A stretch of 64,000 bases of DNA from Chondrus crispus (lineage: Eukaryota > Rhodophyta > Florideophyceae > Gigartinales > Gigartinaceae), in contig NW_005179275.1 in the NCBI RefSeq assembly GCF_000350225.1, positions 17,202 to 81,201 of the forward strand, given 5' to 3'. Under the pieces are notes generated by a model. It made no database searches. It was not told where the DNA came from and saw only the letters and a program-made list of their open reading frames with translations. The translations under genes and the position numbers were made by a program. This document shows positions 55,185 through 64,000 of the stretch, piece after piece (the stretch's first letter is position 1; each line of letters begins with the position of its first letter).

Positions 55185-58100
55185 CTACGCATGCACGCTT
55201 GATCCTTGTTGGCGCGAGCGCAAATACCGGTGGATAAACGGCTGCGGAAGCCCATTGGCGGGCTCGTAGGTGTCGTCCGAAGCGGTATATCCATACCACC
55301 GGACCTTGTAGTCGATCCCGCCGCGCGTAGTACGGTGTCCGACAATGCGGTCAACGACGTACTCTGCGCTTGGCGTTGCGGCTTGTGCGTCCGATTCGGT
55401 CGATGTGGCCGGGGTGACGGTATCCCCCGGCCCGCGCGGCATCTTCGTAACGCGGTCGATGCTCACGCGGTTTTCCACGCCGTCCTGCTCGATGAGGACC
55501 GTGGTGTCCGTAGCGGAGCGCACGCGAAACGGACCCTCTGTCTTCGGTAGTAGTTTGACAGAGAGCTCGTCCGTTCCGGTCGTACCTTGCGCACGCGTGC
55601 GGCGCTCGACGCTTGTCAATGGGCGGGGCGGGCGATCGACGTAGACAAAATCGCCCGCCACAATGACCGGACGGAAGCGGACCTTCTTGTCAAAATCGTC
55701 CTTGTACTGCTTTTGCGATGCAGTTAATTTCGTCCGAGCGCGGTCGAGATCGTCGCGAAGCTTGCGCAGCGTAGCGCGATTGTACTGCACCGGGATCCGC
55801 GGGTCCTCTCAATGGGTCCCCGCATCCTGCCGTACAGTACCGGGGAGGATTAAACCGGTCGGTGGCCGCGTTAACACCAGGTCGAACGGAGTCGTCTCCG
55901 TCGACCGGTGGACCTGCGTATTGTACGCGAAGGTCAGCGGCTGCACGTAGTCGTCCCAATCGAGCTGGTGCTCCTCTACGTAGTGCCGGAGGCGTTGCAC
56001 CAGCGTGCGATTGAACCGTTCGGTCTGCCCGTTCGACTGGGAGTGGTAGGCTGTCGTGAGATTGTGGTATAACGGCAAACTAGATTTAGATCTAGATTGG
56101 ATCCCGCACTGTACAGCAGGAGCTCTACAGTACGGACCCACACGTGTGCGCGACACGCACGTGTACTGTCAGCCCGATGCCTGACAGCGCTACAGTGCAG
56201 GCTGACCAGCACTACAGTAGCCCCCTACAGTACGTCGGTACTGTAGTGTTAGGATAGAATACTTTGTACATTAAATACGCGAGCGACAGACGACGGAGGA
56301 AAAGGACAAGCACGAGCTTGTCCACGACTCTCCGTCTAGGTCAGCTCTGCCGCTTACTCTACTAGAACGACCGGCCTACTCTAGTCCGTTCTAGGCAAGG
56401 GACCGCGCGGGCACGGACGCGCCAGCACGCGAGTGAGCCCGGATCCGCCTCCGCCCGTCGGTACTGGATCGTCTACCAGTACTGCACCGGGGCGTCGAGG
56501 CGTAGATCCGCTCGCACGTGCGCGCATCCGACCCGACCGCGCTCTACCACACTGCTACCAGGGCCCGCGCCCGGTCCCGTGTGTGAGTGGTGCTTCATCC
56601 CGTTCTCGGCGATCCGAGGTCTATAGGACTGGACGCATACACCCCTCTCCGCGGGGGCGTTTATGCTACAGAGATAATGCCGCACCCCCAGGAGGGCGCA
56701 CACTGCGTCGAAGAATTTCGCCGCAAATTGAGGACCATTTTCGGTTAGAACGTAGCGCGGCGCTCCGTAGGCGTAGACCCAGTTGTCTAGAAACGAGTTT
56801 GCGACGACCGAAGCCGTTGTGGTCCGGAGCGGGATACTGCGCGTTAGCTTGGAGAACCGGTCGGTAATTACCAACGTGTTGGTTTCCGTGTGCGGTCTTG
56901 GGCAGGGGCCCCAGGAGGTCCATCGCGACAAACTCCAAGGGGCCCGCCACGGGGAACAGCTTGAGATCCTTTTGGTTCTTGACAAGCGTCCCGCGGGTCG
57001 CAGCGCACGAGGTGCAATTCCGTACGGTCGAAAACGCGTCGCTGGCCATGTGTGGCCAGTAGTACTCCCTGCAAAGGGTGTGGTACATACGCGTCGCTCC
57101 CGGGTGACTTGCCAACCTCGGATGGTGTGCCAGGTACAGTACCCGGGGGCGCAACCGCGTCGGTACCACGCGCTGCAGGGTCCCATCCAGCGGGGACTTC
57201 CTGACCAGAAACCCGTAGCGGTCGATGTCGAACTTCGAGTTCGGCGTCCCGACGGTTTCCGCGGCGAAGCGACAGAATGCGTCCTCAGCTTGTTCGCGTA
57301 GAAATTCCTCAACCGAGATGGACGCATCGTCGCGTTCCTCGGGAGTTATCGCGAGCGCGTGACAACCGTCCGGACGGTCTTGTGGCGGGTCCCAGTCCAC
57401 ATTGTCCAGGAGGGCCTCGCTGCTCTCATCGTACTGGACCGCGAAGCACGGGACCTCATCATCGACCGGTTCGGTGTCTCCTCCATTGGTACGTAAGCGC
57501 GATACGCCGTCCGCGAGTTGATGCTTGACGCCTGGGCGGTACTGTACCTCGTAGTCGTACTCTGCCAAGCGCAGGCGCCAGCGAGCGAGCCGACCGGAAC
57601 TGTCGGCCAGATTGAGGACCTAGCGTAGGGCCTCGTGATCCGTGCGGAGGTTGAACGCGCTTCTGTATAGGTACGGCCGTAGGGTGAGGATGCTCCACAC
57701 TGCGGCCAAGCATTCCTTTTCAGTAGTCGTATAATTGCGCTCCGCGTCGGTCACCGCGCGGTTCCAATATCTGATCGGTAGAGTACCTCCATCGGGTTGC
57801 TCCTGTTCAAGAGCGCAACCCACTTGGTGTCCGCACGCGTCGGTGTCCAGCGTATATTTCCGTCCGTAACGGGGCAGCGCGAGGGTTGGCGGCGACACGA
57901 GGCGCCGCTTCAATTCCTCAAACGCCGCGTATTCCGCATCGGTTAATATCTCGAACTCGTAGGGCTGATTCTTGCCGGTCTTCTTGTTCAGCGGCGCGGC
58001 GATCTTCTCGAATCCTTTCACAAACCGTCGGTAAACGTTGCACATCCCGAGAAAGGATCGCAGTTCCGTTTGGTTCGTAGGCGCGCGCGCGCGCTCGATC

Positions 58101-58498
58101 GCCATGACGTTGCGTCGCTCTACCTCCAACGGTCCCGGACGGATGAAGTGCCTGAGATAGGTTACGGAGGTGTCCAAAAACGCGCACTTCACTAATTTTA
58201 GCGACACGCCCGCGGTATGTAGCAACCGTAGTACCTCGCGCACGTGCGCCATATGTTCTGTAACGGTTCGCGAGTGGACAATGACGTCATCGAGGTAGAC
58301 CAGCGCGGTCTGCCATTTCACGCGGGACAGGATGATGTCGACCGCTCGTTGAAATCTCGCGGGCGCGTTTTTGAGACCGAACGGCATGCGTAGAAAGCGG
58401 TAGAGGCCCGAATGCGACGCGAACGTAGTTTTATCGCGGTCCTCCTCGGCGATCTCCACCTGCCAATACCCGCTATTACAGTCTCGCGTGGTAAAGAC
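55185..58498 (-). pseudogene. pol: G3 pol (RT-RNase H-integrase-chromodomain), broken
   Basis: Minus strand. RT lacks its N-terminus, which is cut by LTR-C at 58499. It has GYWQVEIAEEDRDKT, MPFGLKNAP and YLDDVIVHS. RNase H: LDTDACGHQVG, EKECLAAVW, LRTDHEALR, then TAG at 57620 where Trp is expected. Integrase: HHCC finger (HHPRLASHPG…NCTSCA), MDLLGPLP, a frame change near 56885, TENGPQF (Asp of the usual DNG replaced by Glu-Asn-Gly), then the solo LTR at 56063-56670, and GQTERFNR. A TGA at 55809 is followed in frame by the linker and a C-terminal chromodomain (YVVDRIVGHRTT…YKVRWYGYTASDDTYEP, 55185-55370). Confidence 0.9.
56063..56670 (+). mobile_element. solo LTR, family C, TSD GAGAT
   Basis: 608 bp, begins TGTGGTATAAC and ends GTTTATGCTACA, flanked by GAGAT at 56058-56062 and 56671-56675. 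Inserted in the G3 integrase; removing it restores GVRHYL / TTAYHSQSNGQ in frame. It matches the LTR at 58499-59198 (opposite orientation). A palindrome CTACAGTAC / GTACTGTAG lies at 56225-56246. Confidence 0.95.
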
Positions 58499-59198
58499 TG
58501 TAGCATAAACACCCCCAGACGACTGGAGGTGTATGCGCAGTTCGACCTGTAGACCCCGGATCGGAGAAGGGGTGAAGCGGGCCAACCAGCTACGGAACCG
58601 GGCTCGGGCCCTGGTAGCGGTGGTAGAGCGGGAGCGAGCAGGGACGCGCGCACGCACGAGCGGATCGACGCCTCGACGCCCCGGAGCAGCACTGGGTGAC
58701 GTACCAGTGCTGACGGGCGGAGGCGGTTCCGTGCTCGCTCGCGTGCTGCGCGTCCACTCCGGCTCGGCTCCGACTAAACGCGCGCGAAGAGCGAAGGCGA
58801 CGTTTAGAATAAACTGGGTGCACTGACCTTGGCGGTCGGTTGAGGACAAGCCCGTGCTTGTCCCCTTCCGCCGCCGTCGGTCCGCTCCATATTTAATATA
58901 CAAAACACTCTATCATAACACTACAGTACCGAGGTACTGTAGTGGGCTACTGTAGTGCAGGTCGGCCTGCACTGTAATACTGTCAGCTATGTCGAGGCTG
59001 ACAGTACACGTATCACCCGTGGTGCGTGCGCGCTTCGTTCGCGCGCTGTACACGTGTGCACGTGTATGCGCATGTCCCTGGTCCCCGTGGTGTACACGTG
59101 GACACGCGCGGTGGTACTGTAGAGCTCGACGCTCTACAGTAGCTGATCTAGTTCTTGATCTAATCTAATTTAAACCCCCAGGGGGGGGTTATGCTACA
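58499..59198 (-). mobile_element. LTR family C, 3' LTR of minus-strand element G5
   Basis: 700 bp, plus-strand ends TGTAGCATAAAC and GGTTATGCTACA. It is oriented minus by similarity to 56063-56670 and by the G-rich tract (plus GGCCCCCCCC at 59200) adjoining its 5' side. It cuts the RT of G3. A 12 bp palindrome CACTACAGTACC / GGTACTGTAGTG lies at 58919-58944. The left target neighbour is AAGAC (58494-58498). Confidence 0.8.
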
Positions 59199-59200
59199 CG

Positions 59201-59228
59201 GCCCCCCCCTCAAGGGTGAACGTCCGCG
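59201..59228 (-). repeat. 28 bp direct repeat, polypurine copy 1 of G5
   Basis: Plus GCCCCCCCCTCAAGGGTGAA followed by CGTCCGCG. It is repeated at 63683-63710 with two mismatches. On the minus strand each copy reads as the last codons of pol, a TGA stop and a G-rich tract. Confidence 0.85.
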
Positions 59229-59526
59229 GTCACGAGTGCTTGTGGTGCGAAACATGTCGGTGATTGAGATTGATACAAGCCACTCCCTTGCTCCGAGGCC
59301 TCTTTCCCTCCCGCGTGTCCTTCTGTCGTTATTCCCCCTACACCCCCGCGCGCTCACACGTGCGTTTTCTTACTCCCCTCTTCATCCCGTCGTACTGCCT
59401 ACGAGAGCTCGTCTCGGCGGTCGTCCGCCTTTCGTCGTGCGTGTCATCCTTCCCCCTCGCGCCGGTGAGGTCTCGCGTGCGCTTCTTGTACGCGCTCTGT
59501 CGGAGGGCCCCTACCGTCTCGGCGTG

Positions 59527-61880
59527 ATGACGGGTACACCGTCGCCCCTCGTGACCCCTTCCCCCCTCCTACCCTCGTCGGAGGGCCCGTCGTCGAGCTC
59601 CTTGGCTCCCGCGCTGAGCGGGGGCGGGTCGGTGTCCGCTGTCGCAGCGGACGGGGGCGAGGCGCGTCGTCGCGCCCCTGTCGTCGCTGTCCCACGGGCG
59701 AGTCCGTTCCAGCGTGCCCGTGGGTCCCGAGAATCCACTCTTTCAGTAGAGTTGCATGCAGGGCCGGCGGTGGTGAATGAGGTTCGCGCCGCGGTCACGG
59801 AGGCAGACCCGGCTGCAGCTGGCAAGGAAGAGGGGCCGATCCCTCTTGTATCCGGCGCCCCGGGGGCATCCCGCGCGAGGCGTTATCCGCAGCGGGCGGC
59901 GACAGCGCCCCCTATCAGCCAGTCGAGGGATCCTACGGCGCCTGTGGCAGCTGCCGACGTCCTGGGGTTCCTCCCGAGTCGACTCGGGATAGCGGGGGAG
60001 TGGAGCAGGAGGCTGCTAACACGTCCACGCAGTGGCTGGGCGTGCCGCTCGAGCGGTCCGCGCCCCTGCTGCTCAGTCGGCTGAGGTATCCGTGGCGTCG
60101 TCATGCTCGCTCGGGCGTGACGGTGGGGGAGCTTCTTACGAAGGATTGCCTTCGGCCCGACATGCTACGCATCCGGATGCTGTACGAGGGCGGTCTCTCC
60201 GAGGAGGCGTCTCTCGCGCTAGGGCGCTTGCTTGCGGAGGGCGGCGGAGCGCCCTATCAGCTCCCGGACGAGATCCCGAGCGATCGGACCTTTGCGTTCA
60301 GTCACGAGGAAGTAGACTACGTTGACCGGATGGCCTGCTACTTGTTCAATCGGGACCCACGGGGCCCTCGCCGTTTCGTCCTTTCGGAAATCGTCGGGCT
60401 GTATGTCAGCCCGAGGCCCTACGCATACTCCAGGGCTCGTGCCGCTCTTCAAAAATCCGCTTGCACACTGATGAGACTTCATTCCATTGCGATCTCCCCG
60501 CACGATTGGGCAGCCTATCGTCACGCGGACGAGTCGGACGGCCGCGTGTTTGCTTCTGCCTCGTTCGAACGAGGCCTCTCAAAAAGCGACTTCCCGGCCC
60601 TTCCGGCGGTCGTACGGGAGGCTCTCCCTTCTCTCGGTGTTCACCCCTTACTCCCTTTTGCCCTCAAACATTTCGGGTTTGCGTGTGGGGACCCACGTCA
60701 CCCGGCGTACGATGACCTGATCTATAACGTGGAACGAGAGTGGGCGTGGTCCTTGGGGAACGCCTTTATGAGCGAGGTTTCGTTGCACGGCCGCGCGTTT
60801 GTGCAACCCATCGGGGTGTTGGCATTCCTCGGCAGGGTCGCGCCGTCGCTCCCTGATGTGCCGCTGCACCCTTTGGAGCGGTCTTCCCCGCACGTGGCGT
60901 GGACGCACTGTGCCGTTCTAGATCTGATGCACCGAGCTTGTGCCGTGAGCGTGCGTAATCGTCGTTCGTGGCCCGACTTCGCTACGGGCGTACGCAGCGC
61001 CTTTCTCGTGTATGATTACCGGAACGACTCCTTCGTGGCTCGTCCTGTACCGTCCGCTTCGGGTCCCTCGGGTAGGGGCGGAGGCGTGGGGTCCGCGTCA
61101 CGGTTGGGTTACCGCAAGCGGTACCGCGATTTGGACGGGGAACCCGCGTCTCCTATGTTCGCGGGTACGGACCCGGTTCGCGCCCCGCTCGCCTCGGATG
61201 CGAGTTACTGTACAGCTGCCGTCTCGCCCGTGCCACCCCTTCCGCCTCTGGCCACCTCTGTGGGCGACTCGCCGGGTCGGAATGCCGCGCGGTTCTTGGC
61301 GCTGCCCCGGGACGAGATCAAGATTATTCCCGACTTGGGACGGGCCCTGGGGAGCTCGATCGATCGAGCGTGGCATGTCGGTACCCTGCTGAGCACCCTT
61401 GCCAGCTGGTACTTAGCCCGTAGTGAGGAAGCACGCCACCTCGGGGCGGAGCGCTCGACGTACGCGTCGCAATTAGACCGAGTGCGGGGCGAACTGGAGG
61501 CCCTCAGGGAGTCCTCGAGGCGTCAATCTGACTCCCTGGAGCGTGTCACTGCGGAGCGCGATCGCTACCGCCGCGAACGCGACACCCTCCGGTCCATACG
61601 TCAGGTTCCGTCCTCATTTGTCGCTCCGTCACGCACTCCCTCGGCCTCTATGCCGCGTCCGGCGTTGCCGGACCCCTACGAAGGGGTGGGGTACGATTCT
61701 CCCATGGTCAACGCGCGTGCGCCCCCGGTCGGTCCGGGGCCTTCCTGGTCGCAGTACGGGGCGGTAGCCATGCCCCCCCTTGAGGACATGGACACGAGGG
61801 TGCCTTCGCACCCTAGTTATTGTCCTCCAGGCAGCTACGGTCCTACCCCGTCGGTGCCCCCCAACCGCTCGGGCCGTTGA
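59527..61880 (+). CDS. G5 opposite-strand gene (aORF), unknown product
   Basis: The main frame (60000-61880, 626 codons) runs on the strand opposite to the element. It has a central domain of mixed composition (residues about 40-360: FALKHFGFACGDPRHPAYDDL, NAFMSEVSLHGRAFVQPIGVLAFLG), then low complexity, then a coiled coil (about 475-530: LDRVRGELEALRESSRRQSDSLE) and a Pro/Ser-rich tail. Upstream, an ATG at 59527 opens a Ser/Gly/Ala-rich frame in a different phase that overlaps until 60084. The true N-terminus and any frame change near 59990 are unresolved. It has the same position and orientation as the aORFs of G1 and G2, but I see no convincing sequence similarity to them. No known domain recognised. 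Confidence 0.55.
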
Positions 61881-63682
61881 GCCAGTGAGCCACTTATCCA
61901 CGTCATCCTTTCTCTTCCCGTCCGTCATCCGTAAAGCCACTAGGGCTCCTTGCCTCTCTGCCCCGAGTATACCAGACCGCCCATCGTTGGCGTGTGTCAG
62001 GGAGCCGGGAAAGGTCGGTAGACGTCTGCCGACCGCCCTCTCCGCCGCTCGTACCGCGTCCTTCGTCATAACCCCACAGCACGGGTCCTATCCTCCCTTT
62101 GGTATTTTACCTACCTCCCCGATGGTCCGTCGTCCCCCTCCACACGACGAGGGGGTGTGATCGTATCCCCTCGCTGTCACGTCGCCGCCTTCCCCCGCGT
62201 ATCCATTGACGCACGCACGCGCGCGGCGACAGGTGGCGGCAAGCGCCATAGCCCGGGGGACTGATAGGGGGCTCTCTAGTGGGAGAGGGTGCTCCTTTCC
62301 TTGCTTTGCGATCCGTCCCGCCGGCTCGAGCCGGCTTACGTGGTTGGCCTGCGTCGGGGAGAAAGAGGGGTACGTATCCTCCTTCTCGTGTCAGGGCGTC
62401 GGTCGGCGTCGCCTGAGACTCTTCCCCGTGCGCGCGGTCTCCGCTCCTTCTTCTCGGAACGACGCTTGTCCCCCGCTGTCTCCTCCCGAGAGGGTCCCGA
62501 CTACGCGTGATCCGCGCGCGACGCCTCCTCGGAGGGGGGGTCGTACATCGTATTCGGGCGCTCTTGTGTGTCGTGGCTTGGAGCCCTGACTTGGCGATCC
62601 CAGGCGGAGGGGGCGGGGCTCATGCGTTCGTGCGGTCTTGCCGATTGACCTCGTATGGCTCGTTCGAGCAGCCCGCATTTCTGCTCCTGTACGGACATGA
62701 GCGTCGGTCAGCGAGGGACAGCGCGCGTGCGCCAGTGCCTTGCGGCGCGTTCTGCTCGCGTGTGCGCGTACCGTGCGCACGTGAGCTCCTTTTTCCCTTG
62801 AAATTCGAAAATCCCCTTCATTTTTTCCGATTTTTTTTTCTTTTTCTTTTTTCGGAATTGACAGTGGCGGTTGTCAGGGCTTGTTGTACCGGAGGTACGA
62901 GTCGCCGGCGGCTCGTGCCCAAACGTCCGAGTACAGGAGCTCTCTTGCCTGTACTGTACGGCCTCAAGAGGCCGTAGTGGCGGACCTCGCTCGGACACCA
63001 CCTCTCCATGGCTTGGAGACTTGCCGATCTGGTACGATCTCGTCGCCGCTCACATCGAGATGGGATTCCATTCCGACCCCTCCCGTCTTCGCTGAGCGGT
63101 CACGGGGGACATCATAGGGCTGCCATAAGGCTCGCGCGACGGCCTGTTGCAGAAAGGGGCGGCGCGATCTGGCTAGTACCAGAGGTGCTCTCATCTTCCT
63201 CGTCTCCTTGCATCTTGTTCCGACCCCATTTTGCCAGACGGCTCCCCACTTCTCGTGCCACATCTTGGCTCGGCGGGCGCCTCCTTTCGGTCTGTACGTA
63301 CAGCCGGGTCTTGTTGCGTCGTTTTCCGCGTTCCGTCTCACTGATACGTCCCGGCTTCCTTATTATTTGTACGAGGGGCGCGGTGATTGCTCGTACTATC
63401 ACAGTCCTTTCGCGCTTTTTTTTTTTTGGGGAGGTTCGGTTCCTTCCCTTTTCTTCTTCGAATTATTTGTAAGACAGTACGTCCTGTCTTTGCTTATGAC
63501 CTTTGTTGACGGTAGCGCGTCGCCCGCGGCGGATTCGCTTGCCAATACGGCTTGACGTCTCGCGAATTATTCCGTTGCTGCCCTCTGGGGACAGCTGTCC
63601 CTTCGCGCGTCCTCTTTTGCCCCATGTACGCGGGGTGCATTTAATTCGAGGTGGAATTTAACCCGCAACGATGCGGTTGAGG
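61881..63682. other. G5 region between pol and the opposite-strand gene
   Basis: GC-rich, pyrimidine-rich on the plus strand, with poly(T) runs at 62819-62850 and 63416-63428. Several overlapping frames on both strands show biased composition and no motif, so none is called. Confidence 0.45.
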
Positions 63683-63710
63683 GCCCCCTCCTCAAGAGTG
63701 AACGTCCGCG
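63683..63710 (-). repeat. 28 bp direct repeat, polypurine copy 2 of G5
   Basis: Copy of 59201-59228 at the end of the pol gene; the minus strand reads TGAGGAGGGGGC directly after the pol stop. Confidence 0.85.
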
Positions 63711-64000
63711 TTCACTTCTGAGGTGAGGTCTCTCCCTGTACGCGCCCGGAGTCTTTGTGCGTAACGAGACACCAACTCCTCGGGGATGTGGGTACGCGCT
63801 GTCCATGTGGGAGTATCGTAGTCTGCCCATTTAATGAGGAACTCCGTAGTTCCATCCTCCATGACGCGATGTTTGAGTAGCCGTTCGACGGCATACTGTG
63901 TGCCTTCATTGATCTTGTCGGCAAGGTCTTCGGGGGTAGTCGTGCTAGCCTTTGGCGCGTTCACCGGCGGGGGTGCGTAGACGCAGCGGTCTGCCGAGAC
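63692..64000 (-). CDS. pol: G5 pol C-terminus with chromodomain (partial)
   Basis: Open on the minus strand from the window edge to TGA at 63692-63694. It encodes a linker and a chromodomain: YAVERLLKHRVMEDGTTEF, LIKWADYDTPTWTARTHIP, ELVSRYAQRL. This matches the end of pol in chromoviruses such as G1-G3. The integrase itself lies outside the window. It differs from the G3 chromodomain (YVVDRIVGHR…), so it is a separate lineage with LTR-C. Confidence 0.85.
   Translation of the reverse strand, partial: VSADRCVYAPPPVNAPKASTTTPEDLADKINEGTQYAVERLLKHRVMEDGTTEFLIKWADYDTPTWTARTHIPEELVSRYAQRLRARTGRDLTSEVNADVHS

Noticed and set aside
59527..61880. G5 frame as a homologue of the G1/G2 antisense gene
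   Set aside because: Short look-alike stretches (FGFACGDP and FGCDTW) did not extend into an alignment, so only the position is shared as far as I can see.
1..64000. CRISPR arrays, rRNA, tRNA, bacterial operons
   Set aside because: No regular spacer array or recognisable RNA gene was seen; gene style and elements are eukaryotic.

Overview
The window looks like nuclear DNA of a eukaryote with a compact, intron-poor gene style inside a transposon-rich landscape. The best guess is a red alga, perhaps a florideophyte such as Chondrus. This is inference: it rests on single-exon host genes (a Sel1-repeat protein, a multi-pass membrane protein), a bacterial-type plastid rRNA methyltransferase gene with a transit-peptide-like leader, chromodomain Gypsy, Copia and pogo-like elements, and no bacterial operon structure. 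Two assembly gaps (runs of N) are present.

Region 1 (1-19870) is a nest of mobile elements. A minus-strand chromovirus-type Gypsy element (G4; LTR family B at 2322-2993) is cut in its gag by a solo LTR of family A (910-1928, TSD CTGGG). Its LTR is cut two bases from the end by a pogo/Tigger-like DNA transposon (2994-19866, TSD TA). The pogo transposase gene is itself cut by a 14.6 kb Gypsy element, G1 (3528-18123, TSD GGCTT).

Region 2 (19871-29384) is the only host-like stretch: a Sel1-repeat gene, a damaged rsmG/gidB-type methyltransferase gene, a 627-residue membrane protein of unknown function, and several near-perfect palindromes and foldback repeats.

Region 3 (29385-49842) is a 6.9 kb minus-strand Copia element (C1, TSD TAACG) split by a 13.5 kb plus-strand Gypsy element (G2), a sister of G1. 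G2 LTRs differ at about 13 of 1052 positions by eye, G1 LTRs at about 24 of 1044, so G2 is younger.

Region 4 (49843-64000) holds a 730 bp MITE-like element, the 3' half of a second Copia (C2), then a minus-strand chromovirus G3 (LTR-B 53092-53762, pol 55185-58498) cut by a solo LTR of family C (56063-56670, TSD GAGAT). Last comes the 3' part of another minus-strand element, G5 (3' LTR-C 58499-59198, end of pol at 63692-64000).

The most interesting theme is that G1, G2 and G5 each carry a long reading frame on the strand opposite to gag-pol, placed between pol and the 3' LTR. In G1 and G2 it is clearly conserved at protein level. Nearly all premature stops in the elements look like C:G to T:A transitions.
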